Shown in pieces: positions 56,039-64,000 of a stretch of 64,000 nucleotides of DNA. The position numbers and the translations under genes are program-made. The notes beneath the pieces were generated by a model. The model had not been told where the DNA came from and ran no database searches. It was given only the letters and a program-made list of their open reading frames with translations. Positions within the stretch are counted from its first letter, which is position 1. Each line of letters starts with the position of its first letter. The DNA comes from Pseudoalteromonas caenipelagi (GTDB taxonomy: Bacteria > Pseudomonadota > Gammaproteobacteria > Enterobacterales > Alteromonadaceae), in the NCBI RefSeq assembly GCF_013140855.1, contig NZ_JABBPG010000006.1:124001-188000 (forward strand), in the 5' to 3' direction.

Positions 56039-58105
56039 CTACCAAATTTTGACGCGTTGCTCAGGTGTTAAATACATCTTATCACCCTCTTTAACATCAA
56101 ATGCCTTATAGAACTCAGGCATGTTTGGTAGAACACCAATAACACGATAGTGACTAGGTGAGTGTGAATCTGTTACTAAGCGATTGCGAAGCTCTTCGTC
56201 ACGATATTTTCTGCGCCAAATTTGTGCCCAGCCCATAAAGAATCGCTGTTCACCAGTATAACCATCAATAACTGGCGCGGTTTGTTCACCAAGTGAAATT
56301 TGATACGCCTTGTATGCAACCGTTAGGCCGCCTAAGTCACCAATGTTTTCACCTAGCGTAAGCTCGCCATTTACATTAACATCTTCAAACGGTTTAAATT
56401 GATTAAACTGTTGAACGAGTTTTTTGCCACGAGCTTCAAACTGTGACAAGTCAGACTCACTCCACCAATTACGTAAATTACCTTCACCATCGTACTTAGC
56501 GCCTTGGTCATCGAAACCATGTCCTAGCTCATGCCCGATGACCGCGCCAATTGCACCATAATTTACAGCATCATCGGCCGCTAGGTTGAAAAATGGAGGT
56601 TGTAAAATAGCTGCAGGGAAGACAATTTCATTATTCACGGGGTTGTAGTAAGCATTCACAGTCTGGGGAGTCATAAACCACTCAGAACGATCTACTGGCT
56701 TACCAAGTTTATTAATCATGTCTTGATAGGACCACTGGTTGTATCGTACAACATTACCCAATAAGTCATCACGATTGATTTCCAGTGCAGAGTAATCCTT
56801 CCACTTGTCTGGGTAACCTATCTTAGGAGTGAATTTACTCAGCTTATCTTTGGCCGCCACTTTTGTTTCAGCGCTCATCCATTCTAGATCATCTATTGCT
56901 TGATCAAACCCCTTGATTAAATTTGCAACCAGCTGCTCCATTTTAGCTTTCGCTTCAGGTGGAAAGTATTGCTTAACGTAGATCTTACCCAATAGTTCAC
57001 CAAGCACTTCATTGCTTGCATCTACTGCTTTTTTCCAAGTTGGAGCTTGCTCTTCCACACCACGTAATTTCTTACCAAAGAAATTAAACTTCAACTCCAC
57101 CATATCTTTGTTTAGCAACTGTGCATGATTATTAACAAAGTGGAATGTCAGATACTGCTGCCAAGTTTCAAGCGGTGTTTGGGCAAAAATATCTGATAAG
57201 TTCTCGAGATAAGATGGCTGATTGATAACAACCTCTTGCAGGTCAATACCCAGCGCCTGAAAGTAAGCTGACAGGTCAAAGTCAGGCATAAGCTGGTTTG
57301 CTTCGGCCATTGTCATTTTATTATATGTTTTCGTTGCATCTCTACTTTGCACTCGAGTCCACATAACTGCTGACATTGCTTTTTCAAGTTCAAAAATGTT
57401 AGTAGCACGTTGTTTTGCATCTTCAAAGCCTAAGCGACCAAACACTTGCGTAATATATTCGACATATTGCTTTCTTATAGCCTCATATTTTTCAGTGTCT
57501 TCTAAGTAATAATCTAGGTCAGGAAGGCCAAGACCAGACTGATAAAGATACAGGGCTTGTTCACTTGAACTTTTAGCATCATTATTTACATACCAAGCAA
57601 ATGGGCTAGCTCCACCTTTTGTCAGCATGTTGGCCATTAGTACAGGGAGATCTTTTTTATCTTTGATACTATTAATATCTGATAAATAAGTTTTAAGTGG
57701 CGATAACCCTAGCTCCTCACGAGCAGTCTCATCCATATAGCTGGCGTAGAATGCGCCGAGTTTGTACTCATCGCTTCCCGGTTTTGCCTGAGCATTAGCT
57801 TTCGCATTTTCTAATACTGTTTTTAGTGCTTTTTGCGACTCATCATACAACTGAGTGAAAGATCCATAATTTGACTTATCAGCAGGTATTTGAGTTTTCT
57901 CTAGCCATTTACCATTTACATGATAATAAAAGTCATCTTGAGCTTTTACGCTGCGATCGATATTGTTTAAATTAATACCCGATGCCAATGCTGATTGCGC
58001 TGATTCTTGTGACGCTTTACTCGTATTATTTGCCGGCTCGCTACATCCTAACAAGCCCAAAGTAAGTGCAACACTTGCTGCAATTAAAGTTATTTTTTTA
58101 TTCAT
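56039..58105 (-). CDS. M13-family metallopeptidase lipoprotein (PepO/neprilysin-like)
   Basis: From the ATG at 58103-58105 it is 688 residues. The signal peptide ends in lipobox LGLLGC; an upstream TTG start is rejected. The M13 N-terminal domain spans most of the first 430 residues. Catalytic signatures are NAYYNP (near 484), HELGH (525-529) and ENIGDLGG (586-593), supplying two His and one Glu zinc ligands. It is a cell-envelope oligopeptidase; substrates are unknown. It is a single-gene unit with its own terminator. Confidence 0.92.
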   Translation of the reverse strand: MNKKITLIAASVALTLGLLGCSEPANNTSKASQESAQSALASGINLNNIDRSVKAQDDFYYHVNGKWLEKTQIPADKSNYGSFTQLYDESQKALKTVLENAKANAQAKPGSDEYKLGAFYASYMDETAREELGLSPLKTYLSDINSIKDKKDLPVLMANMLTKGGASPFAWYVNNDAKSSSEQALYLYQSGLGLPDLDYYLEDTEKYEAIRKQYVEYITQVFGRLGFEDAKQRATNIFELEKAMSAVMWTRVQSRDATKTYNKMTMAEANQLMPDFDLSAYFQALGIDLQEVVINQPSYLENLSDIFAQTPLETWQQYLTFHFVNNHAQLLNKDMVELKFNFFGKKLRGVEEQAPTWKKAVDASNEVLGELLGKIYVKQYFPPEAKAKMEQLVANLIKGFDQAIDDLEWMSAETKVAAKDKLSKFTPKIGYPDKWKDYSALEINRDDLLGNVVRYNQWSYQDMINKLGKPVDRSEWFMTPQTVNAYYNPVNNEIVFPAAILQPPFFNLAADDAVNYGAIGAVIGHELGHGFDDQGAKYDGEGNLRNWWSESDLSQFEARGKKLVQQFNQFKPFEDVNVNGELTLGENIGDLGGLTVAYKAYQISLGEQTAPVIDGYTGEQRFFMGWAQIWRRKYRDEELRNRLVTDSHSPSHYRVIGVLPNMPEFYKAFDVKEGDKMYLTPEQRVKIW

Positions 58106-58218
58106 TATGATATGCCCTATCAAAGATACCCAGCCATATTAAACGTCCTACTTCCCTAAAACAAACCAAGAGTTGAGTTAAACGAAAAGGAAAAGTAACA
58201 AATCATGTCTTAGTTAGT

Positions 58219-58614
58219 TTAAAATTCAGCTTGCAGCTTAGTCACAATACCTTGATTGGCTGCAGGAAAATCGAGAGTATGTAATTTATCTACCTCTACC
58301 CACTGACACTGTTGACCTTCTAACCCTTTGGCTTCTCCAGAAAAATCTGTCACCAAATGAATGTCAAGGCACACTTGCTTGTCACCATAGTCATGCTCTA
58401 TGAGCATAAATGGCTGTGATTTATGCGTTACTATGTTGACCTCTTCTTGCAGCTCCCTTTTCAACGCATCTGTAACGCTCTCTCCAAGCTCAACTTTACC
58501 GCCAGGAAACTCCCATAGTCCGCCCTGATGCTGGTGCTCACTGCGTTTGCTAACAAAAATTTTTCGCTGTTGCATAATTACACCTACAGCAACATGAACT
58601 CGTTTCTTTGTCAT
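58219..58614 (-). CDS. mutT: 8-oxo-dGTP diphosphatase (MutT, Nudix)
   Basis: A 131-residue protein that removes oxidised dGTP. The Nudix box is complete at residues 39-61 (G-x5-E-x7-REL-x-EE). The start at 58612-58614 has AGGAG six bases away; an ATG one codon earlier is also possible. It lies downstream of secA, as in other gammaproteobacteria, separated by the secA terminator, so it depends on read-through or a weak own promoter. Confidence 0.93.
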   Translation of the reverse strand: MTKKRVHVAVGVIMQQRKIFVSKRSEHQHQGGLWEFPGGKVELGESVTDALKRELQEEVNIVTHKSQPFMLIEHDYGDKQVCLDIHLVTDFSGEAKGLEGQQCQWVEVDKLHTLDFPAANQGIVTKLQAEF

Positions 58615-58626
58615 CATATTCTCCTG

Positions 58627-58655
58627 AAAAAAAAGCGACCTTATAGGTCGCTTTT
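58627..58655 (-). terminator. Intrinsic terminator after secA
   Basis: Ten-base-pair stem AAAAGCGACC / GGTCGCTTTT (58631-58640 and 58646-58655), loop TTATA, followed on the minus strand by eight T. It lies 24 bases after the secA stop and just before mutT. Confidence 0.82.
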
Positions 58656-58679
58656 CTGATTTTATTTGTTGCGCATTGT

Positions 58680-61388
58680 TTATTTTAACTTACCACAACA
58701 CTGCTTATACTTTTTACCCGATTGGCAAGGACAAGGCTCGTTACGCCCCACTTTTTGTTCAGCCTTTACTGCAACAGCAGCCCCTTCAGGCACTTCACCA
58801 CCAACATGTTCAGCTTCAGCATGCTGGTACTCTCTAGGTGCTTGTTCACTGCGGCGATGTTGCTGTTCAACCTTTTCAACGTCTTCTTCAGCACGCACTT
58901 GTACCTTACTAAGAATACCAACAACATCTACTTTTAAGTTCTCTAACATTTCAGAAAACAACTCAAAAGACTCACGCTTGTATTCCTGCTTTGGATTTTT
59001 CTGAGCATAACCACGCAAGTGAATGCCCTGACGTAAGTGGTCCATAGCCGCTAAATGATCTTTCCAATGCTGATCTAAGCTCTGTAACATCACTGCTTTT
59101 TCAAATTGACGCAACACGTCTGGACCAACCATAAGCTCTTTTTGCTTATAAGCTGATTCAACTTCTTCGATAATGCGATCGCGAAGTTTTTCTTCATAGA
59201 GTTTTTGATCTTCTTCAAGCCATTTTGCAATGGGTAATTCAAGTAAGAAGTCAGCTTTTATGCGCTCTTCCAGTCCAGAGATATCCCACATTTCTGCTAA
59301 GCTTTGCGGCGGAATAAACTGATCTATCGTATTGCTTAGTACATCACTGCGGATCGCCGTGATGGTTTCAGAAATGTCGCCTTCTTCAAGTAGCTCGTTA
59401 CGCTGTTCGTACACAACACGACGCTGATCGTTTGCAACATCATCGTATTCAAGTAGCTGCTTACGAATGTCAAAGTTACGTGCTTCAACTTTACGTTGTG
59501 CATTTTCTATAGCACGGTTAACCCATGGATGCTCAATCGCCTCTCCGCGTTGCATTCCGAGCTTACGCATCATATTAGTCATGCGCTCACCTGCGAAAAT
59601 ACGCATTAACGCATCATCCATTGATAAATAGAAACGGCTTGAACCTGCATCACCTTGACGGCCTGAACGACCACGTAACTGGTTATCTATACGGCGTGAT
59701 TCATGACGCTCAGTACCAATAATGTGCAATCCCCCAGCTGCAATAACTTCGTCATGGGTCTGCTTCCATTTTGCTTTTATGTCAGCAATCTGCTCGTCAG
59801 TTGGGTTGTCTAGCTTAGCCACTTGTGCTTGCCAATTACCACCTAGTACAATATCGGTACCACGCCCAGCCATGTTGGTTGCAATCGTTACTTTACCTGG
59901 CAAACCTGCATCAGCAACAATATCTGCTTCTTGAGCGTGGAATTTTGCATTCAATACGTTATGCTCAATTTTCTCTTTCGTTAAAAAGTGTGAAAGGTAC
60001 TCTGAGCTTTCAATTGAAATAGTACCAACAAGTACTGGCTGACCGCGTTTTTGACAATCACGAATATCTTCTAAAATCGCTTCAAACTTTTCTTCTTGAG
60101 TTAGATAAACTAGGTCTGCGCGATCATCACGGATCATTGGCTTGTTGGTTGGGATAACAACAGTATCTAAGCCATAGATTGATTGAAACTCAAATGCTTC
60201 GGTATCGGCAGTACCCGTCATACCCGCTAACTTTTCATAGATACGGAAATAGTTTTGGAAGGTAATAGATGCCAACGTTTGGTTTTCATTTTGAATGCGT
60301 ACACCTTCTTTTGCTTCTACAGCTTGGTGTAAACCTTCAGACCAACGACGTCCTTCCATGGTGCGCCCTGTATGCTCATCAACAATAATTACTTCGTTGT
60401 CTTTTACAACGTAATCTACATCTTTTTGGTAAAGCTTGTGGGCACGCAACGCCGCATAAACGTGGCTTAATAAAGTGATATTGCCCGCAGAGTATAATGA
60501 GTCACCTTCCTCGATTAAGCCGTGCTCAATCAATAGTTCTTCAACTTTAAGCTGACCACGTTCTGTTAGATGAACCTGCTTAGACTTTTCATCAAGCGTG
60601 AAGTCGCCATCACCTTCAACACCTTCTTCATCTTCTTTTTCTTGTAGCTCTAGTAAAGGAACTAAAGTATTTACTTTCGTATACAGCTCTGAGCTGTCTT
60701 CTGCAGGGCCAGAAATAATCAATGGCGTACGCGCTTCATCAATCAAAATTGAGTCAACTTCATCCACTACTGCGTAATAAAGAGGACGTTGTACGCGTTC
60801 TTCAATGCTAAACGCCATATTATCGCGTAAATAATCGAAGCCAAATTCATTGTTTGTCCCGTACGTGATATCTGCTGCGTATGCTGCCTTTTTCTGCTGC
60901 GGCATCATACCTGGTACGTTGCACCCAACAGTTAACCCTAAAAATTCAAATAATGGGCGGTTGGTCTCTGCATCACGTTTAGCAAGATAGTCATTCACCG
61001 TAATAACATGTACACCTTTACCAGTTAAACCGTTTAGGTAGGCTGGTAGTGTCGCAGTCAATGTTTTACCTTCACCCGTACGCATCTCAGAAATGCGGCC
61101 TTCGTGTAAAACCACCCCACCAATCATCTGAACATCAAAGTGGCGCATATTAAAGACGCGCTTAGACGCCTCACGCACTGTGGCAAATGCTTCAGGTAGA
61201 AGGTCATCTAGACTAGTACCTTGCTCAAAGCGCTGCCTAAATTCAGCCGTTTTTGCTTTTAATTCTTCGTCTGAAAGTGCACTGTACTGCTCTTCAAGGG
61301 CATTGATTAACGCGACCGTTTTTCTTATGTTTTTAATAGTGCGGTCGTTGCGACTACCAAAAATCTTGGTAAATAAATTAGCTATCAT
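58680..61388 (-). CDS. secA: Preprotein translocase ATPase SecA
   Basis: A 902-residue motor for Sec export. Walker A MRTGEGKT is at 102-109 and Walker B-type [12 protein letters not shown] at 209-220. Preprotein cross-linking, scaffold and wing domains follow, and the C-terminal zinc motif CxCx8CC occurs in [18 protein letters not shown]. Full length. It exports the signal-peptide proteins of this window, including the type II substrate candidate. No secM-like leader gene is found upstream; the space has an inverted repeat instead. Confidence 0.98.
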   Translation of the reverse strand: MIANLFTKIFGSRNDRTIKNIRKTVALINALEEQYSALSDEELKAKTAEFRQRFEQGTSLDDLLPEAFATVREASKRVFNMRHFDVQMIGGVVLHEGRISEMRTGEGKTLTATLPAYLNGLTGKGVHVITVNDYLAKRDAETNRPLFEFLGLTVGCNVPGMMPQQKKAAYAADITYGTNNEFGFDYLRDNMAFSIEERVQRPLYYAVVDEVDSILIDEARTPLIISGPAEDSSELYTKVNTLVPLLELQEKEDEEGVEGDGDFTLDEKSKQVHLTERGQLKVEELLIEHGLIEEGDSLYSAGNITLLSHVYAALRAHKLYQKDVDYVVKDNEVIIVDEHTGRTMEGRRWSEGLHQAVEAKEGVRIQNENQTLASITFQNYFRIYEKLAGMTGTADTEAFEFQSIYGLDTVVIPTNKPMIRDDRADLVYLTQEEKFEAILEDIRDCQKRGQPVLVGTISIESSEYLSHFLTKEKIEHNVLNAKFHAQEADIVADAGLPGKVTIATNMAGRGTDIVLGGNWQAQVAKLDNPTDEQIADIKAKWKQTHDEVIAAGGLHIIGTERHESRRIDNQLRGRSGRQGDAGSSRFYLSMDDALMRIFAGERMTNMMRKLGMQRGEAIEHPWVNRAIENAQRKVEARNFDIRKQLLEYDDVANDQRRVVYEQRNELLEEGDISETITAIRSDVLSNTIDQFIPPQSLAEMWDISGLEERIKADFLLELPIAKWLEEDQKLYEEKLRDRIIEEVESAYKQKELMVGPDVLRQFEKAVMLQSLDQHWKDHLAAMDHLRQGIHLRGYAQKNPKQEYKRESFELFSEMLENLKVDVVGILSKVQVRAEEDVEKVEQQHRRSEQAPREYQHAEAEHVGGEVPEGAAVAVKAEQKVGRNEPCPCQSGKKYKQCCGKLK

Positions 61389-61474
61389 GTTAAAACCGTT
61401 TCACTCTTGTGATGGCTGACCTACGCCACATCCATATACTCTTTGGCAGGTGAGGTCGCACTGCTTCGCTTTGG

Positions 61475-61498
61475 CAACAAATGAAGTTACATTTGTTG
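61475..61498 (-). promoter_or_regulatory. Inverted repeat in the secA 5' leader
   Basis: CAACAAATG (61475-61483) and CATTTGTTG (61490-61498) are perfect arms around a six-base spacer. The repeat lies between the promoter candidate and the secA ATG. It could be an RNA stem regulating secA or an operator. Confidence 0.4.
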
Positions 61499-61526
61499 TA
61501 CTGCCTATAATGTAAAATTATGCCCT

Positions 61527-61535
61527 ATCATACCA
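61527..61535 (-). promoter_or_regulatory. Extended -10 promoter candidate for secA
   Basis: Minus-strand TGGTATGAT (TGn plus TATGAT). The -35 at 17 bases is weak (GTTTGC). The predicted leader is about 130 bases. Confidence 0.45.
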
Positions 61536-61783
61536 GACTCAGCGACAGTGCAAACCACTGAAGTGAAATCAACCCATTTTTGTGTCAATTTAGAGCAACA
61601 TAGCTGCTCATTTTTACAACATCTCATTTTTGGGTTTAGCCAAAAGGCCTATGAAGATAGTCTCTAAGTGTGATAAGGGAGATGGGTACGAAAAAGCATA
61701 ATTCAAGAGCAGCAATAAAACTTCTGTTGTGTTTAAGAGAACGTTATACTCCAATGAGCGACATTTACGAGGCTAAGCATTAC

Positions 61784-62287
61784 ATGGCAAAGAACCGCTA
61801 CGATCCAAAACAGCTCAATGAACTGATGGGTAAGTGGTCAGATAAGCTGCTCAATTACTCAGACAAATCAAAAAAGATGGCTGAACTGCAAGCCTGTTTA
61901 GAACGGGCAATAGGGCCTATTTTGAGTAAAAAGTCTCGCGTCGCCAATTACAGAGACGGTATTTTGATTATTGAGGCCGCCTCAGCAACGCTGGCAACCC
62001 GACTAAATTATTTAAAAATGGATATACTTTCGCAATTTCGTCAGTCAGGTATGATCGAGTGCTCTCAGGTAAAGGTCACAACCAACCCTGAAGCGCAACA
62101 ACGGCTCTCTTCGAGTCATAATCCGGGTAAGCAATCTCAAAGTAAAGAACCAAGCGGTCGTATCATGAGCGAACATACTGCAGCTCAGTTGAAAGAGCTA
62201 GCCAGCAACGCACCACCCAGCTTACAAGCAAAACTATTAAAGCTCGCAGCGCATGCACAAAAATCAGCCAAAAAAAATGACGCTTGA
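61784..62287 (+). CDS. dciA: DciA-like replicative helicase loader (DUF721)
   Basis: From the ATG at 61784, with GAGG 11 bases upstream, it is 167 residues. The frame is open for 38 more codons, but no better ribosome site is seen. The N-terminal KH-like DUF721 domain runs over about residues 10-100 (LQACLERAIGPILSK, then VANYRDGILIIEAASATLAT). DUF721 proteins act as DnaB loaders (DciA) in bacteria without phage-derived DnaC. The polar C-terminal tail (SSSHNPGKQSQSKEPSGR) looks disordered. It takes the place of secM between lpxC and secA but is on the opposite strand. Confidence 0.85.
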   Translation: MAKNRYDPKQLNELMGKWSDKLLNYSDKSKKMAELQACLERAIGPILSKKSRVANYRDGILIIEAASATLATRLNYLKMDILSQFRQSGMIECSQVKVTTNPEAQQRLSSSHNPGKQSQSKEPSGRIMSEHTAAQLKELASNAPPSLQAKLLKLAAHAQKSAKKNDA

Positions 62288-62301
62288 TGCGTCATTTTTT
62301 T
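62271..62301. terminator. Bidirectional terminator shared by dciA and lpxC
   Basis: Ten-base-pair stem AAAATGACGC / GCGTCATTTT (62274-62283 and 62289-62298), loop TTGAT, with A-run on the left and T-run on the right. The dciA stop codon lies in the loop. It serves dciA on the plus strand and lpxC (stop at 62316) on the minus strand. Confidence 0.85.
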
Positions 62302-62315
62302 CGTTGCTTTTTATC

Positions 62316-63227
62316 TCAGGCCGTTGCGATTTCAAGTCCTGGCGCAGGCATTGCAACTGGCTCGTCGAATGTTGCCCATTCCCAAGCTGACTCGGTAGCC
62401 ATAATTTTACGAAGTAAGGCATTGTTCAAGCCGTGACCCGATTTATAGCAAGTGATCTTACCAAGAATGTTATGACCTGCCATAAACATATCACCCACGC
62501 AGTCTAGGATTTTGTGCTTAACAAATTCATCATCATAACGCAGACCATTGGGGTTCAATACTTTATAATCGTCCAATACAACGGCATTATCCATACTACC
62601 GCCTAATGCTAAGTTATTGGCATGCATGTATTCAATGTCTTTCATAAAACCGAAAGTTCTAGCCCGGCTGATCTGCTCTGTAAAGCTCTGTGCTGTAATA
62701 TCCAACGCAATGCGCTGGCGACTATCATTAATTGCAGGGTGATCAAAAGCAATTTCAAAATCAATATGAAAACCATCATAAGGGGTAATTTCTGCCCACT
62801 TATCACCGTCTTCAACGCGCACTTTTTCTTTAATGCGGATAAAACGCTTGGCAACGTTTTGTTCTTTGATCCCGCCTTTTTGCAATAAATAAATGAATGG
62901 TAATGCACTCCCATCCATAATTGGCACTTCTGCGCTATCAAGCTCTACAATAAGGTTATCAATACCCATCGCGGCTACAGCGGCAATTAAGTGCTCAGTG
63001 GTCGAAAGACGAATACCATCTTTGTTAGTTAAACAAGTACACAATTGCGTATCACCAACAGCTTCTGGCGTAGTTTCAAAATCGACGACTGGATCAAGAT
63101 CCACACGACGAAACACCACTCCGGTGTTTTCGCTCGCAGGTCGGAGAGTGATCGTGACCTTTTCGCCCTTATGAAGCCCTACACCCGTTGCTTTTACAAC
63201 TTCGGCAATTGTACGTTGTCTAATCAT
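62316..63227 (-). CDS. lpxC: UDP-3-O-acyl-N-acetylglucosamine deacetylase
   Basis: Second and committed step of lipid A synthesis. From the ATG at 63225-63227 it is 303 residues, near the 305 of E. coli, starting [21 protein letters not shown] longer in-frame start has no support. The zinc site is His79 (STTEHLIAA), with the later pair in HKILDCVGD. It follows ftsZ by 85 bases, the conserved order at the end of the dcw cluster. Confidence 0.97.
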   Translation of the reverse strand: MIRQRTIAEVVKATGVGLHKGEKVTITLRPASENTGVVFRRVDLDPVVDFETTPEAVGDTQLCTCLTNKDGIRLSTTEHLIAAVAAMGIDNLIVELDSAEVPIMDGSALPFIYLLQKGGIKEQNVAKRFIRIKEKVRVEDGDKWAEITPYDGFHIDFEIAFDHPAINDSRQRIALDITAQSFTEQISRARTFGFMKDIEYMHANNLALGGSMDNAVVLDDYKVLNPNGLRYDDEFVKHKILDCVGDMFMAGHNILGKITCYKSGHGLNNALLRKIMATESAWEWATFDEPVAMPAPGLEIATA

Positions 63228-63312
63228 AGCTTCGCCCACTTTTATTACACATAGACGGCGGATTGTATCACAGATACGACCTGCTGCCAATTGTTTAATC
63301 TATAACCAGATG

Positions 63313-64000
63313 TTAATCTGATTGCTTGCGCAAAAATGCCGGAATATCAAAGTAATTATCTTTGTCTTTCTCTGCTTCTTTACTGCTCTTTTTAGCTGTT
63401 TCAGAACTTGTACTTTGCGAGTTGCTTGGTGCAGAGCTACTTGTATTTGAAACAGTTTCTTGGCTTACTTCTGTTTGCGGCTGTGTAAAACTTGGCACAA
63501 ACATACCCGCCGATTGCGTATTCTCTTGGCTTGCAGTACCAGCGTCAGAACCAACCACTTTCTTAAAACCATTATCCACAATACCAAACTGCGGACGACG
63601 CTCACCACCTAAACCTGTTGCTACAACAGTTACACGTAGTTCATCGCTCATTTCAGGGTCAATAACAGCACCCACAACAACAGTCGCGTTTTCTGAGGCG
63701 AGTGCTTTAACATGGTTACCAACAATCTCAAATTCTTCAATTGTAATATCCATACCTGCTGTGATGTTAACCAAGATCCCCTTAGCACCTGTTAAATCTA
63801 CATCTTCTAACAATGGACTAGAGATAGCGGCTTCGGCTGCTTCTTGTGCTCTATCAGGGCCCGATGCAGAAGCGGTTCCCATCATGGCGGTGCCCATCGC
63901 AGACATCACTGTTCTTACGTCAGCAAAGTCAACGTTGATCAAACCTGAGCGAGTAATTAACTCTGCAATACCTTGTACAGCGCCAAATAAAACATCATTT
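63313..64000 (-). CDS. ftsZ: Cell division protein FtsZ, C-terminal part (runs off right edge)
   Basis: The frame is open to the window end, reading [19 protein letters not shown] into [11 protein letters not shown], so the N-terminal GTPase half lies outside. Within the window are the tubulin C-terminal domain ([12 protein letters not shown]), a Ser/Gln/Thr-rich disordered linker and the conserved tail [11 protein letters not shown] that binds FtsA/ZipA. At least 229 residues are visible. Confidence 0.97.
   Translation of the reverse strand, partial: NDVLFGAVQGIAELITRSGLINVDFADVRTVMSAMGTAMMGTASASGPDRAQEAAEAAISSPLLEDVDLTGAKGILVNITAGMDITIEEFEIVGNHVKALASENATVVVGAVIDPEMSDELRVTVVATGLGGERRPQFGIVDNGFKKVVGSDAGTASQENTQSAGMFVPSFTQPQTEVSQETVSNTSSSAPSNSQSTSSETAKKSSKEAEKDKDNYFDIPAFLRKQSD

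Larger units (their letters stand above)
61389..61783. other. Divergent intergenic region between secA and dciA
   Basis: 395 bases with no supported gene. It has an extended -10 promoter candidate for secA and a perfect 9-base inverted repeat in its leader (entered separately). I looked on the minus strand for a SecM-like arrest peptide with a signal sequence and found only frames of a few codons. No convincing dciA promoter is seen. Confidence 0.55.

Noticed and set aside
61389..61669. SecM- or VemP-like arrest peptide upstream of secA
   Set aside because: Minus-strand frames downstream of the promoter candidate end within a few codons and none has a signal sequence.
1..64000. CRISPR arrays, insertion sequences, prophage genes
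   Set aside because: No regularly spaced direct repeats, transposase, integrase or phage structural genes were recognised on either strand.

Overview
The window looks like chromosomal DNA of a marine gammaproteobacterium of the Alteromonadales, most likely Pseudoalteromonas. This rests on the low-GC look of the sequence, the ftsZ-lpxC / secA-mutT core block, a LacI-type NagR palindrome beside chitin-derived sugar genes, and an Slr4-like S-layer candidate. No insertion sequence, phage gene or CRISPR array was seen. Nearly all genes from 1 to 50,433 lie on the minus strand and make, export or decorate the cell surface. LAYOUT. (1) 1-8664: precursor genes for ManNAcA (wecB, wecC) and for a legionaminic-type nonulosonic acid (legB, legC, neuC, neuB, start of neuD), with an unusual PIG-L deacetylase and sugar formyltransferase inserted. 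(2) 9000-13806: Wza-Wzb-Wzc export/kinase/phosphatase set, preceded by an RfaH-like antiterminator gene and a JUMPstart/ops element. (3) 13916-24763: phosphomannomutase, ManC, a WecG-type transferase, UDP-glucose dehydrogenase, glycosyltransferases, Wzy, an acetyltransferase and Wzz. (4) 25118-32327: a mosaic segment with two WecA-like initiating transferases in opposite orientation, two Wzx flippases, a glycosyltransferase and a sulfotransferase. (5) 32317-49539: a possible S-layer system, with an SLBB outer-membrane polysaccharide exporter, a nitroreductase-like protein, a polysaccharide pyruvyltransferase, a dedicated type II secretion system (GspG-E-F-H-I-J-K-L-M-C-D) and, next to the secretin gene, an abundant-looking secreted protein resembling the Slr4 S-layer family, with tandem promoters and a strong terminator. 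(6) 49648-51527: DUF481 outer-membrane protein, MscS channel, tRNA-His. (7) 51709-58105: N-acetylglucosamine permease and GH20 hexosaminidase, each with a NagR-like operator, then an M13 metallopeptidase lipoprotein. (8) 58219-64000: mutT, secA, dciA, lpxC and the 3' part of ftsZ. HOW IT FITS TOGETHER. Regions 1-4 would supply UDP-ManNAcA, UDP-GlcA, GDP-Man and a nonulosonate to Wzy-type assembly of a very acidic, possibly sulfated polysaccharide, controlled by RfaH at JUMPstart and by the Wzc/Wzb kinase-phosphatase pair. Region 5 puts a protein-lattice candidate, its likely secretion machine, a polysaccharide exporter and a pyruvyltransferase together. By analogy with CsaB-dependent S-layer anchoring in Gram-positive bacteria, I infer that a pyruvylated surface glycan may hold the S-layer. 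This is the most interesting hypothesis in the window. All family assignments come from reading the sequence; no database search was run.
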